Source: JAFGDI01 sp963667715
GTDB lineage: Bacteria > Planctomycetota > Phycisphaerae > Sedimentisphaerales > SM23-30
Assembly: GCA_963667715.1 (NCBI GenBank)
Contig: OY763926.1
Coordinates: 1,426,001-1,490,000, forward strand
Direction of reading: 5' to 3'
Length of the DNA stretch: 64,000 nucleotides
Shown here piece by piece: positions 34,882 to 43,852 of the stretch (positions are counted from its first letter, which is position 1; every line of letters begins with the position of its first letter). Position numbers and translations under genes: made by a program. The notes beneath the pieces were generated by a model. It saw only the letters and a program-made list of their open reading frames with translations. It had not been told where the DNA came from and made no database searches.

Positions 34882-35756
34882 TAGTCATTTCTCTTCTTTT
34901 TACCGTAAGGCTTTTTGTATGGGCTTGGATTGTTTTTTTTGCCGTACGGCGATTTAGCTATTCGTTTATCTATTTTCTTTTTTGGCTCATCACTTGCAGC
35001 AGTTTTTTTGACATTAGCTTTAGGTAGTGAAACAACTGGCTTTTGCATGATAAACAGGTAATTGAACCCTCTTAGGTAAAAATTACCTTCATCGGCAGCC
35101 TTTCTGTAATTACCCATTTGCAGAGTTTTATTATGTCTTACAACTGCGATGATATCAATAGCTGTGAAATATTCCCTCATAATGTTAAATAGCTCAAATC
35201 CGATAGGGAAAAAGCCTTTTTTAACTTCATGAGAATCACTTACATAAAGCCCCATGTATTTGCCAGGCCTGAGTACCCGATTGATCTCAGATATTACCTG
35301 ACGCATGGAGTTATAATACTCATCATCGCCAGCATGAAGCTTGCCTATGCACCGTGGATCTTCGCTATAATCTACGTGGGTAGAGTAGGGCGGATCAACA
35401 AAAACAAAATCAGCTTTTTCGTCTTCCAGTGGCAATTTTCTGGCATCTACCCGGAAAATATCGTCTCTGGTAGGGTTTACATCGTAGCCAAGGGCACGGC
35501 GATTAATATCACGAGCAACGTCAAGAGTTGTCCCGCTACCGCACATCGGATCGATTACCAGATCTTTTTCCTTTGTATAGCGTTGAAGCAGATTCCAGAT
35601 AATATAACTTGGTGTAGCTCCGATATAATTCGGATCACCCTGAAAACCTTCGCCATAATGCTGAGAGGGGTATTCCCAAAGTGTAGTTACCTGTAAGTTT
35701 AGTGGTGGCTTTGAGTTACGTGCAGGTGTTTTGTGTTTCTTATAAGGAGGCTTCAT
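34881..35756 (-). CDS. Orphan DNA methyltransferase, N4/N6-type
   Basis: A 291-residue protein with the amino-methyltransferase signature DPPYSTHVDYSEDP (motif IV) preceding SAM motif I-like VIDPMCGSGTTLDVARDINR in its usual order for the beta-type family (TRD-type N6-adenine or N4-cytosine; motif I is DPMCGSGTT, about residue 70). WNLLQRYTKEKDLV and GYDVNPTRDD are also conserved. The N-terminus (PPYKKHKTPARNSKPP) and the C-terminal 45 residues (lysine/proline rich, with repeated PYGKK) are highly basic and look disordered. No restriction endonuclease is nearby, so a regulatory or housekeeping role is likelier than restriction; an RNA substrate cannot be excluded. Confidence 0.78.
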   Translation of the reverse strand: MKPPYKKHKTPARNSKPPLNLQVTTLWEYPSQHYGEGFQGDPNYIGATPSYIIWNLLQRYTKEKDLVIDPMCGSGTTLDVARDINRRALGYDVNPTRDDIFRVDARKLPLEDEKADFVFVDPPYSTHVDYSEDPRCIGKLHAGDDEYYNSMRQVISEINRVLRPGKYMGLYVSDSHEVKKGFFPIGFELFNIMREYFTAIDIIAVVRHNKTLQMGNYRKAADEGNFYLRGFNYLFIMQKPVVSLPKANVKKTAASDEPKKKIDKRIAKSPYGKKNNPSPYKKPYGKKKRND

Positions 35757-36000
35757 ATTAAAGTATCTTGTCTTTGTTATTATTATACATAATGTTTTGG
35801 CGGCTAAATAGCCGGCACAGTCTCAGGCTAATTATAATAACAGAAATACTTGTTTTTTGCCAATTCTATCCCTGACTGCAAAAGTTATCAGGGGAAAGAT
35901 GTACAAGTTTCGTTGGTATAAACATTTATGCCGTATAAATATACTTGATTTAGTGCAGGGTTATGGTTAAAATAACTGACGTATCTACACTAAAGATATC

Positions 36001-36357
36001 GGGGGCGACAGGTATCGACCGGATTGTTTGAGGTGTGGGTGGCATGTCCAGGATGTCGGTTGGCCTGGTTAATCATTCCGGCAACAAAAACTTAAATGGC
36101 AACACACAGTTGCGTATGGCTGCCTAAATAAAGGCGCCCGTCCACACCACGACGCCTGCTGGTGAATGTGGGCGACGATTAGCAGGCTGGCTTACTTTGG
36201 CTGTCTGATGCGAAGCTAGCGAGATTATACATTGGGCTGGCTGATGGAATATCCTGTCTTTTGGAGATCCCTGACGCGAGATTCAATAAAAAGACTAAAC
36301 ATGTAGAGGCCTATACTGATCCATCACGGGACGGGGGTTCGATTCCCCCCGCCTCCA
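36001..36357 (+). ncRNA. ssrA: tmRNA (transfer-messenger RNA)
   Basis: The 5' end GGGGGCGACAGGTATCGACC and the 3' end with a T-arm around GGTTCGATTCC are those of ssrA. The acceptor stem pairs GGGGGCG with CGCCTCC, including the G3-U pair used by alanyl-tRNA synthetase; the discriminator is A and CCA is not encoded. The resume codon is GGC at 36080 and the reading frame ends at TAA 36125-36127, giving the tag (A)GNKNLNGNTQLRMAA. It rescues stalled ribosomes and tags the product for proteolysis. It ends RMAA, not the common ALAA. About 357 nt is normal for a one-piece tmRNA. Confidence 0.97.
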
Positions 36358-37110
36358 TTTATTTTCCCTTCCAGCCAGAGCGTGACAAGTTGTGACTTCA
36401 TGTGTTCTAAGTTATTATTTAATAGACCATTATAAATTGCTTCCCACTTTGTATCTACGTCTGATTGTGACAACGTGAGACGCTTTTGCTGGTTGTGCAT
36501 ATTTTCTATGTATATAGTAAGTAAATCCATACTATATCACGTTTTTCTTAATGGTAATTGCTACGGCATTAAATCCGTACTTGTCAGTCATAGCTTTAAG
36601 CCATTGCTTTACCTGCTCTTGCTTCTATCCCATTCGATTAGGATAGCCATTCTAGATAATCTCTAGAAGCTTACCTCTTTTGCAATCCTCCTCTCTGCCC
36701 TGATAGCTGGTAGTAATATACTGGTAGTATTTACTCTAATTCATTTGTCCTATCCATATTTGTAGAAGTTATTTGGTTACGCATTGGTTAGTGATTTGTG
36801 AAATACTGATTAGGGTTTTGTGAGATCATGTATTCCGGTTGGCTAGGGGTGAAGAAAATAATATCGCTGTTATCAGTATTGATAATAATTATTGTTTATA
36901 TATCTTTTTCTGAAGTTAATGTCTTTTTAATAAATTGTTAATTAAAAACAAACCACACATGGGTTTAATGTTGCAGTAATGTTTGAGTGTGTTGTTCATG
37001 ATATTACATGCAATACCTTCAAAGAAAGAAAGTAAATATACGTGATCAAAGATGTGTTATCTCTGATCGTATTTGAATAAGAGAATTAAATTCATGATGA
37101 GGAAGTTAAA
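36358..37110. other. Intergenic region between ssrA and the TonB locus
   Basis: About 750 bp without a convincing gene. The 3' end of ssrA is a common integration site, but I see no integrase and no repeat of the tmRNA end downstream. A leftward open frame at 36324-36530 runs into the tmRNA, ends NGGGGNRTPVP and is spurious. The last 200 bp are A/T-rich and contain the leader with an inverted repeat (37044-37068) and GAGGAAG, the ribosome-binding site of the next gene. Confidence 0.5.
37044..37068 (+). promoter_or_regulatory. Inverted repeat in the leader of the beta-helix/TonB operon
   Basis: GATCAAAGAT (37044-37053) and ATCTCTGATC (37059-37068) are inverted copies with one mismatch around GTGTT. 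The repeat lies 43 bp before the ATG. It could be a regulator-binding site or a leader hairpin; nothing else identifies the regulator. Confidence 0.45.
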
Positions 37111-38610
37111 ATGAAAAAGAAAATGATTGCATCGCTAATGATGCTGGCTGCGATGGCCGGTTCAACAATTGCTGCAAATGTAACAGTATCCGATCATATT
37201 GCTCAGGATACAAGATGGACAGCTGATAATGTTTACTCTCTGGAAGGTCAGGTATATGTTCTACCTGGAGCATCTCTGACTATTGATGCCGGTACTTTGG
37301 TAAAAAGCCCAGAAGGTGGTTCGCTGGCAGTATGCCGCGGTGCTATGATCTTTGTTAATGGTACAGCAACAAATCCTGTTATCATGACTTCAGATCAGGA
37401 TTCGATGACTTCATGGCATGCAGGTGCAAATGAATGGGGTAACCTGACACTCATGGGAGAAGGTGTTATTGGTTATAACTATGGCGATTTGTCAGCTGCA
37501 ATGCCAGGTGCTCAGGCTCAGATGGAAGGTTTAACAGCTAATGCTGCAGAAGGTATCACATCTGAAATGACATATTATGGTGGTACAAATGACTCTGACG
37601 ACAGCGGCTCGATCAGCTATCTTTCAATTCGTTACGGCGGTAAGGTTGAATCGTTGAACAAAGAGCTTAACGGTCTATCTTTAGGTGCTATTGGTTCTAA
37701 CACTGATATTCATCACGTAGAGATCATGAACAATGTTGACGATGGTATCGAGATCTGGGGTGGTACTGTTAACCTGAGTTATATCAGTATCTGGAACATT
37801 GGTGATGATAGTCTTGATGCTGACCAGGGATGGCGTGGAACAGCCCAGTACGGTATTATCGTTCAGGGTTATAGCCTAAATGCTTCTCAGGGTTCAGGTT
37901 CTGGTGATAACTGTTTCGAGATCGACGGTGCAGAAGATTCAGATGCTACTCCTACCTCAGATGTTAAAATTGCTAACTTCACAGTCGTTGGTCAGCCTTA
38001 TTCTGGTGATGGTGCTACAACATGGCGTGATAATGCAAATGTTAAGTATCACAACTGTATCTTTATGGATATTGGCGAAGAGCTGGTTCGTTTTGACAAT
38101 ATCGATGGTGATGGTGCCTCTGGTTATGGTTATAACGGAACAAAATCATGGACTGATCGCTGGGCAGACGGTGATTGCTATATCAAGGGCAGCGTAATGT
38201 ATAATAATGCTACCGACTCTGGTGATCAGGCTGCTGCAGTAGGAGTATTTGCAGCTGCTAACGATAATATTACTGCTTCTACTATGCCTATCAGTGCTCT
38301 GACACGTGATACGGTAGCAATAGCTGGTGGTAAGCCATTTGCAAATGTAGCTTACATTGATCCAACTCCTGCTAATGATGCTCTTACTGCTGGTGTTACT
38401 ATGGCAGCTCCGCTTGATGCTGCGGGTTCTGCTTTCCGTGGTGGCTTTGCTCCAAACTATAATTGGCTGGGTGGCTGGACTGCTGCTTCACAGTATGGAA
38501 TGACTGTTAGCTCACTACCTAGTGTTGGTTCAGTACCAGGTGATCTCACTGGCGATGAAAAGGTTAACCTTGACGATTTTGCTGAACTGGCAGAAAACTG
38601 GTTGAACTAA
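37111..38610 (+). CDS. Secreted beta-helix protein with C-terminal dockerin-like module
   Basis: A 499-residue exported protein with signal peptide MKKKMIASLMMLAAMAGSTIAA. The body resembles a family known from Bacteroidetes and gammaproteobacteria that sits next to TonB-dependent receptors: WTADNVYSLEGQVYVLPGAS, then GTATNPVIMTSDQD, YYGGTNDSDDSGSISYLSIR and GIEIWGGTVNLSYISIWN, read as a right-handed beta-helix with asparagine/aspartate-rich turns. Residues 477-499 are a single dockerin-like repeat (GDLTGDEKVNLDDFAELAEN, then WLN), as in Phycisphaerae exported proteins. GAGGAAG precedes the ATG. It is the first gene of the TonB locus and is followed by a strong hairpin, which suggests that it is made in larger amounts than its neighbours. 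The function is not known; a surface-bound binding or carrier protein is possible. Confidence 0.72.
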   Translation: MKKKMIASLMMLAAMAGSTIAANVTVSDHIAQDTRWTADNVYSLEGQVYVLPGASLTIDAGTLVKSPEGGSLAVCRGAMIFVNGTATNPVIMTSDQDSMTSWHAGANEWGNLTLMGEGVIGYNYGDLSAAMPGAQAQMEGLTANAAEGITSEMTYYGGTNDSDDSGSISYLSIRYGGKVESLNKELNGLSLGAIGSNTDIHHVEIMNNVDDGIEIWGGTVNLSYISIWNIGDDSLDADQGWRGTAQYGIIVQGYSLNASQGSGSGDNCFEIDGAEDSDATPTSDVKIANFTVVGQPYSGDGATTWRDNANVKYHNCIFMDIGEELVRFDNIDGDGASGYGYNGTKSWTDRWADGDCYIKGSVMYNNATDSGDQAAAVGVFAAANDNITASTMPISALTRDTVAIAGGKPFANVAYIDPTPANDALTAGVTMAAPLDAAGSAFRGGFAPNYNWLGGWTAASQYGMTVSSLPSVGSVPGDLTGDEKVNLDDFAELAENWLN

Positions 38611-38635
38611 TTTATCTCAGAATTGCAAATATTTT

Positions 38636-38665
38636 CTGGCAGCGGGTTGCATATCCCGCTGCCAG
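38636..38665 (+). promoter_or_regulatory. Strong intercistronic stem-loop after the beta-helix gene
   Basis: CTGGCAGCGGG and CCCGCTGCCAG form a perfect, GC-rich 11-bp stem around TTGCATAT. It lies 25 bp after the stop and 41 bp before the lipoprotein start. No T-run follows, so it is better read as an mRNA-stabilising or attenuating element than as a full terminator. Confidence 0.65.
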
Positions 38666-38706
38666 CTATTATTAAGTGTGTGTTTACAAAGATTTGGCAG
38701 GAAATA

Positions 38707-39930
38707 ATGACAATTAAATACTATCATTCGCTTTTGTTGCTAATGTGTTTAATGGTCTGCGGGTGTAGCGGCCAGTTATACAATTCAGTAACAATATCTA
38801 AAAAAGCTAATAATATTGAATGTGGTAATAGTGTAGAACCATATCAGAAAAAACTGATCGAGATTGCATACAATACCGCTATGGCAATACCAGTTGATCC
38901 GTTTGCCAAAGTCAGATCAGCAAATCTGGAAAAGATTGTTGATGAGTGTCTGGCTTTAGGGCTCATAGATGAAGCTCTTGGCTATACTGATGATATTCCA
39001 GATTGGCGAAAAGGAAACTGTTTCGGTAAAGCGGCTGTATACTATGCCAAAAAAAGTGATGTTGATCGTGCCGGGGATTATATTACTCTGGCACAGGGTT
39101 ATTATGATGATAATCAACAGTGGCGTAATGATCAGATAAATGTCAAACTGGCTGAGGCTTATGCCTGGTTGGGTGATTATGATAAGTCACAAGAATTATG
39201 TGACACATTTGAGCAGGAATCATTAGTTGCTGAAATTGTAGTTGTTAAGATCCTTTCGGGATATTGTTCATTTGACTATGGTGTAAGAGAATTAGATAAA
39301 TATTTTATTCTGGAAAAGTATCTGCCTGTTATGGATTCATTGAGTGCCTATCTGAAACTCTATGATAAATATTACGATCAGGCTGATCGCAGAGAGCTAA
39401 TTGAAAATAAGGTTAAAAGTGGTTTTAAGACAATAGCACATATCTATAGGTATATGTTTTTGAAAGAACTATCTGAAGTGGCGTTGGCTCATGGTGACCG
39501 TGATAAGGCACAAAGTTTTATTTCAGAGATGGTTGATATAGTTGATGGGGTAAAATGGCGGCTTGAAGATGAAATTTCTTTGCGTGCCAGATTGGTCTCG
39601 CTGAATTACCGGTCGGGAAATGTACAAAATGCAGATGAAAAGCTTTTGCAAATAAAGCAGAAGCTTGATTCTGATCTTGACTCTATTATTGATATCTATC
39701 GTGCTGGCCCAGAGCGTTTCATTGCAGAGGCGTACAGTGTTACTGGAAATAAAAAGCAGGCTCTGGTTGAGTATGGCTGGGCACTTGAGCTTGGTATGGT
39801 AAATCTTAACTTACGTCCAAGGGCTGAAAGTCTGGTTCAGACATGCTGTGATATGGCAGTTAATGGTATAGAACCTGATGCATCAATGTGGAATAATATT
39901 GGCAAAATATACAAGGATATGTGTAAATAA
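38707..39930 (+). CDS. Lipoprotein with TPR-like helical repeats
   Basis: A 407-residue protein with a lipoprotein signal: basic start, hydrophobic core, and lipobox LMVCGC. The rest is helix-rich with pair motifs such as KAAVYYAKKSDVDRAGDYIT, EAYAWLGDYDKSQELCDTF and EVALAHGDRDKAQSFISEM, characteristic of degenerate tetratricopeptide or similar solenoid repeats. It would be an outer-membrane or periplasmic protein-binding partner. The ATG at 38707 has AGGAAATA directly upstream; a frame reaching 38623 would lose the lipobox signal. Its stop overlaps the receptor start by 1 bp, so it is probably coupled to the receptor. Confidence 0.7.
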   Translation: MTIKYYHSLLLLMCLMVCGCSGQLYNSVTISKKANNIECGNSVEPYQKKLIEIAYNTAMAIPVDPFAKVRSANLEKIVDECLALGLIDEALGYTDDIPDWRKGNCFGKAAVYYAKKSDVDRAGDYITLAQGYYDDNQQWRNDQINVKLAEAYAWLGDYDKSQELCDTFEQESLVAEIVVVKILSGYCSFDYGVRELDKYFILEKYLPVMDSLSAYLKLYDKYYDQADRRELIENKVKSGFKTIAHIYRYMFLKELSEVALAHGDRDKAQSFISEMVDIVDGVKWRLEDEISLRARLVSLNYRSGNVQNADEKLLQIKQKLDSDLDSIIDIYRAGPERFIAEAYSVTGNKKQALVEYGWALELGMVNLNLRPRAESLVQTCCDMAVNGIEPDASMWNNIGKIYKDMCK

Positions 39931-42875
39931 TGGTTATTTCAAGATCTTCCTGTATTTTGTTTTTGATTACAGTTGCAGGTTCATTTAGTTCTGTTTTTGC
40001 AGAATCTCCCGGAAGTATTCGCGGTGTTGTATACGATAAGGACTTTGATGCCCCTTTGTTCGAGGCAAAAGTGACAATTGTCAACACTTCTCAGGCTGTA
40101 CTTACCAGTTCTGAGGGTAATTATCTATTGTCAGAGTTGGCACCGGATACCTATACCCTGATATTTTCCAAAGAAGGATATATTCGTCAGGTTAAGGCCA
40201 ATGTTGTGGTTATACCTGGGAAAATGTCTGAGGTTGATGTCAGACTGGAAGGTGACTATGCAGATATGGAAGAATTTATCGTTCAGGATGTACAGCTGGG
40301 TGCTGGCTCAGAGGCCGCTTTATTGGAGCTGAGGTTTGAGGCTCCAGGGTTGATGGACTCCATTGGTGCAGACCTGATGAAACAGGCCGGAGCTTCGGAT
40401 GCTGCAAGTGCCTTGAAGCTCGTTGCCGGAGCTTCTGTGCAGGATGGTAAATATGCTGTTGTGCGTGGTTTGCCTGATAGATATGTCAATTCCCAGATGA
40501 ATAGTGTGCGACTTCCTACTTCTGATTCAGATAAAAGAGCGGTTCAGCTCGATCAGTTTCCGGCAGCCGTGATCGAAAGTATGCAGGTGAGTAAGACTTT
40601 TACTCCGGATCAGCAGGGTGATGCCTCTGGTGGTGCCGTTAATGTTGTTCTCAAAAGTATACCAGAGCAGAGCAGTCTGAAGTTGAGCGGTGGCTATAGC
40701 TATAATACCAATGTTGCCGGCTCTGATTTTCTTGGTGTAAAAGGTGATGGTATAAATACCTGGGGTAAAAAGAGTAATCTATCTTACGGCGATGTTACTT
40801 CTATTGGCGTAAATCCTGCAGATTCGCCGTCTGATTACAAATGGTCTGTTTCTGGGGGGGGTAAGCATATATTTAATGATGACTTAAAAGTAGGGGTGTT
40901 CGGCAGCTTTTATTATGAAAAAGACAGCTCATTTTACGGTGACGGCATAAATGACAGATACTGGTGTGATGGATCAATGAGTATGACTCCATATTACACT
41001 CAGGGCTCGCCAAGTGAAGATAAATTCTTTACTAAACTGTATGATGTGACCCGTGCATCAGAAGATGTTAAGTGGGGGGCATTGGGGGTCTTAGGTATGG
41101 AGACAGAGAATCATTCTCTGACTTTTGTAAATATGTATACTCGTGCGGCTGACTTTAAGGCGACACTGGCTGAAGATACCCGTGGAAAAGAATATTATTT
41201 CCCTGGTTATGACTATTCGGACCCGGATAGTGAAGGCAACCAGCATGATGATGCAGCACCATATACCAGACAGCAAACTCTGGAGTATACAGAGCGTACC
41301 ACCCATACTATGCAGTTATCTGGAAAACACAAATTCTCTGAAATTGAATTTGCTGATAGCGATAAAATAGATTTTCTTGAACCTGAATTTGATTGGGTAT
41401 TGTCACATAGCTCATCAGGCATGTATCAGCCGGACAAAAGATTATTCAGTTCAGCCTGGTATAGCGAAGAAGTATATTCATTCCCAGGGTTCGAATGGGT
41501 TGTGCCTGCACATTATTCTCCATTTAAGCCGGCTGAAACCTTTTCTCTTGGTAATCTTCAACGTGTGTGGAAAGAGATAAATGAAGATAGCAGCCAGTTA
41601 TCAATGAATCTTAAGTTCCCGTTTGAAAATACTAATGACCAGAAGGGTTATTATAAATTTGGTCTATTCTATGATAAAGTAAACAGAACTTATAATCAGG
41701 AATCATTCAGTAATTTCGGTGATAATGAAACCAGTGACAGCAGTTGGGATAGCTACTGGACAGATACATTCTTAAATGAAAACCATCCGGTTTCTGCATC
41801 AGATTTTGATGTGGATTACAGTGGTAAACAGAATATAGTTGCGACATATGCAATGTTTGATATACCGATCGCCAGTAATATAAATGCTATTGCGGGTGCC
41901 AGGTTTGAACATACTGCCTTAAGTGTGATAAATTACCCAGAAGGAAGTGTTAAATGGGTGCCGCCGGGAGAGCAGGTAGAATGGGTTCTGCAGCCTGGTG
42001 CGGCAGATGTAGATTTTTCTCAAAATGACATCTTACCGTCAGTTGGTTTTGTAGTTGATCTGAAAGATGATCTGGTGTTTAGAACCTCATATAGCCATAC
42101 TGTTGCCCGTCAGACATTCAAGGAGCTGACCCCGATCAATCAGCAGGAATATCTCGGTGCAGATGTTTTTTCAGGTAACCCCCAGCTGGGTATGGCGTCA
42201 TTGGATAATTATGATATTAGATTTGATTATACACCTTTTGATGATGGGTTGTTCTCTTTTAGCTATTTCCATAAAGATGTTACAGATCCAATTGAATATG
42301 TTCAAAAGGTGGTAGCATTTAATTATACGACAGCGGTAAATTATCCTAAAGGTACCATAGATGGTTTAGAGTTTGAGTTCAGACAGAAATTAGGTAAGGT
42401 GTGGGAATCTGCCAGAGGACTTGCTGTTGGGGTAAATGCGACATTTATCAGCTCTGAAGTTGAGCTGCCGCAATCTGAACAGAAACTGTTAAAAGATGTA
42501 GGGGCACCAGTCTCAAAGCGTAATATGAGTAATACGCCTGAGTATCTTTACAACTTATTCATGACATATGATTTCCCTGATGAGACAACAAGCTTTAATG
42601 TATTTTATACATTCCGTGGCGATACTCTTATTGCCGGAGCTACTCAGAAAGATAATAACTTTATCCCGGATATTTACGAGAAGGAATACGGCACTCTAAA
42701 CTGCTCACTGTCACATAAATTCAGTGATATATGGCAGTTGAGCCTTAATGCAAAAAATCTGCTCAATCCTGAGATAGAGACATTCTATCGTTCAGACTAT
42801 ATAGGAAGTGATGTTACTAAAACATCATATACCAAAGGTAGAGAATATTCGATCAGTCTGAGTGCGAAATTCTAA
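39930..42875 (+). CDS. TonB-dependent outer-membrane receptor with carboxypeptidase-regulatory-like N-domain
   Basis: A 981-residue outer-membrane receptor. The signal peptide ends near ..VFA. Residues about 30-110 are a carboxypeptidase-regulatory-like beta-sandwich (GSIRGVVYDKDFDAPLFEAK). The plug domain follows (DAASALKLVAGASVQDGKYA, VVRGLPDRYVNSQMNSVRLP, then FTPDQQGDASGGAVNVVLKS), and the rest is a beta-barrel that ends with an aromatic-terminated strand (YSISLSAKF). These are Oar-like receptors. The putative TonB box, EEFIVQDV, lies between the N-domain and the plug. It imports or assembles a ligand with energy from the TonB complex encoded downstream. The ligand is not predictable; the beta-helix protein may be its partner. 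Confidence 0.93.
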   Translation: MVISRSSCILFLITVAGSFSSVFAESPGSIRGVVYDKDFDAPLFEAKVTIVNTSQAVLTSSEGNYLLSELAPDTYTLIFSKEGYIRQVKANVVVIPGKMSEVDVRLEGDYADMEEFIVQDVQLGAGSEAALLELRFEAPGLMDSIGADLMKQAGASDAASALKLVAGASVQDGKYAVVRGLPDRYVNSQMNSVRLPTSDSDKRAVQLDQFPAAVIESMQVSKTFTPDQQGDASGGAVNVVLKSIPEQSSLKLSGGYSYNTNVAGSDFLGVKGDGINTWGKKSNLSYGDVTSIGVNPADSPSDYKWSVSGGGKHIFNDDLKVGVFGSFYYEKDSSFYGDGINDRYWCDGSMSMTPYYTQGSPSEDKFFTKLYDVTRASEDVKWGALGVLGMETENHSLTFVNMYTRAADFKATLAEDTRGKEYYFPGYDYSDPDSEGNQHDDAAPYTRQQTLEYTERTTHTMQLSGKHKFSEIEFADSDKIDFLEPEFDWVLSHSSSGMYQPDKRLFSSAWYSEEVYSFPGFEWVVPAHYSPFKPAETFSLGNLQRVWKEINEDSSQLSMNLKFPFENTNDQKGYYKFGLFYDKVNRTYNQESFSNFGDNETSDSSWDSYWTDTFLNENHPVSASDFDVDYSGKQNIVATYAMFDIPIASNINAIAGARFEHTALSVINYPEGSVKWVPPGEQVEWVLQPGAADVDFSQNDILPSVGFVVDLKDDLVFRTSYSHTVARQTFKELTPINQQEYLGADVFSGNPQLGMASLDNYDIRFDYTPFDDGLFSFSYFHKDVTDPIEYVQKVVAFNYTTAVNYPKGTIDGLEFEFRQKLGKVWESARGLAVGVNATFISSEVELPQSEQKLLKDVGAPVSKRNMSNTPEYLYNLFMTYDFPDETTSFNVFYTFRGDTLIAGATQKDNNFIPDIYEKEYGTLNCSLSHKFSDIWQLSLNAKNLLNPEIETFYRSDYIGSDVTKTSYTKGREYSISLSAKF

Positions 42876-43034
42876 CGTATAAATCCTTAAATGACCGCTG
42901 TGATATGTATTCGGCGGCTGTCTTAATACAATAATAATCAGCTGGTAATATAAATATAACAGTACTGTGTTATCGTTTTAACATAATATTTACCAGCAAT
43001 AATGACAATAATGCATTTGCAAGGACCGTATCAC

Positions 43035-43838
43035 ATGATAACTCTTAGAAAACTGTGGCAAGAAAAAACAGTGCTTACTGCAATAGGCATTACTATGCTT
43101 TCAGCAGTAGCATTCGCTTCTGATGAGGCCAATAATGTAGGGCAGCAGGTAACAGATTCCAAATCTGCATTAGGAAAGTGGGTTGAAACTCAAAAAGTTA
43201 TTTCTAAGGAAAAGAGGGATTTCGAACTTACCAAAGAGATGCTTTCTGAGAGGATAAAACTGTTAGAAAGAGAGATTCAGGAACTGGAAGCTAAAATTAT
43301 CACATCAAAAGATAGTATTTCTGATGCAGATACCAAACGTTTTCAGATCGTGAAAGACAATAACGAATATAATAATAACTTTACAGTTTTGAAAAATATT
43401 GTTGTTCGTCTGGAAGATCGTGTTCGAGATATAATTATGAAATTACCGGAAAATGTGGATTCACATATAAAGCCACTAAGTCAGCGTTTGCCTGATCCGG
43501 AAAATACACCTAAAAAACTATCACTTTCAGAGCGGTTCCAGAATGTAATAGGAATACTAAATGAAATTGATAAGTTCAATCGCGAAATATCACTGGTAAG
43601 TGAGGTTAGAAATCTTCCTGATGGTGAATCTGTAGAGGTTACTACTGTATATATAGGGCTGGGCCAGGCCTATTTTGTAAATGCTACTGGTGATGTCGCT
43701 GGTATTGGTAACGTTACAGAAAGCGGCTGGCAGTGGAATGAAAAAGACGAAATTGCCGGAGCGGTTTCGGAAATAATAGCTATTTTGAAAAATGAAAAAG
43801 TGGCTTCTTATGTTAAGCTGCCTGTTGATATTAAATAG
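43035..43838 (+). CDS. DUF3450-type periplasmic coiled-coil protein
   Basis: A 267-residue protein with a signal peptide ending at AFA and a long coiled coil (about residues 45-115, KRDFELTKEMLSERIKLLER and on). The C-terminal half has LSLSERFQNVIGILNEIDKF, GESVEVTTVYIGLGQAYFVN and WQWNEKDEIAGAVSEIIAIL, which identify DUF3450. In Vibrio and Shewanella this gene begins the TtpC-ExbB2-ExbD2-TonB2 operon. It is thought to act in the periplasm with the energising complex. I use the ATG at 43035 with AAGGA about 10 nt upstream; ATGs at 43002 and 43011 are alternatives. Confidence 0.82.
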   Translation: MITLRKLWQEKTVLTAIGITMLSAVAFASDEANNVGQQVTDSKSALGKWVETQKVISKEKRDFELTKEMLSERIKLLEREIQELEAKIITSKDSISDADTKRFQIVKDNNEYNNNFTVLKNIVVRLEDRVRDIIMKLPENVDSHIKPLSQRLPDPENTPKKLSLSERFQNVIGILNEIDKFNREISLVSEVRNLPDGESVEVTTVYIGLGQAYFVNATGDVAGIGNVTESGWQWNEKDEIAGAVSEIIAILKNEKVASYVKLPVDIK

Positions 43839-43852
43839 AGTAGGTGTTAAAA

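Noticed and set aside
36324..36530. Leftward 68-codon frame ending GGGGNRTPVP next to and inside the tmRNA 3' end
   Set aside because: It overlaps the T-arm and acceptor of ssrA, and the GGGNRTPV ending is the well-known false translation of tRNA-like 3' ends. No ribosome-binding site.
36358..36700. Possible integrated element at the 3' end of ssrA
   Set aside because: No integrase gene and no repeat of the tmRNA 3' end were seen downstream within the window.
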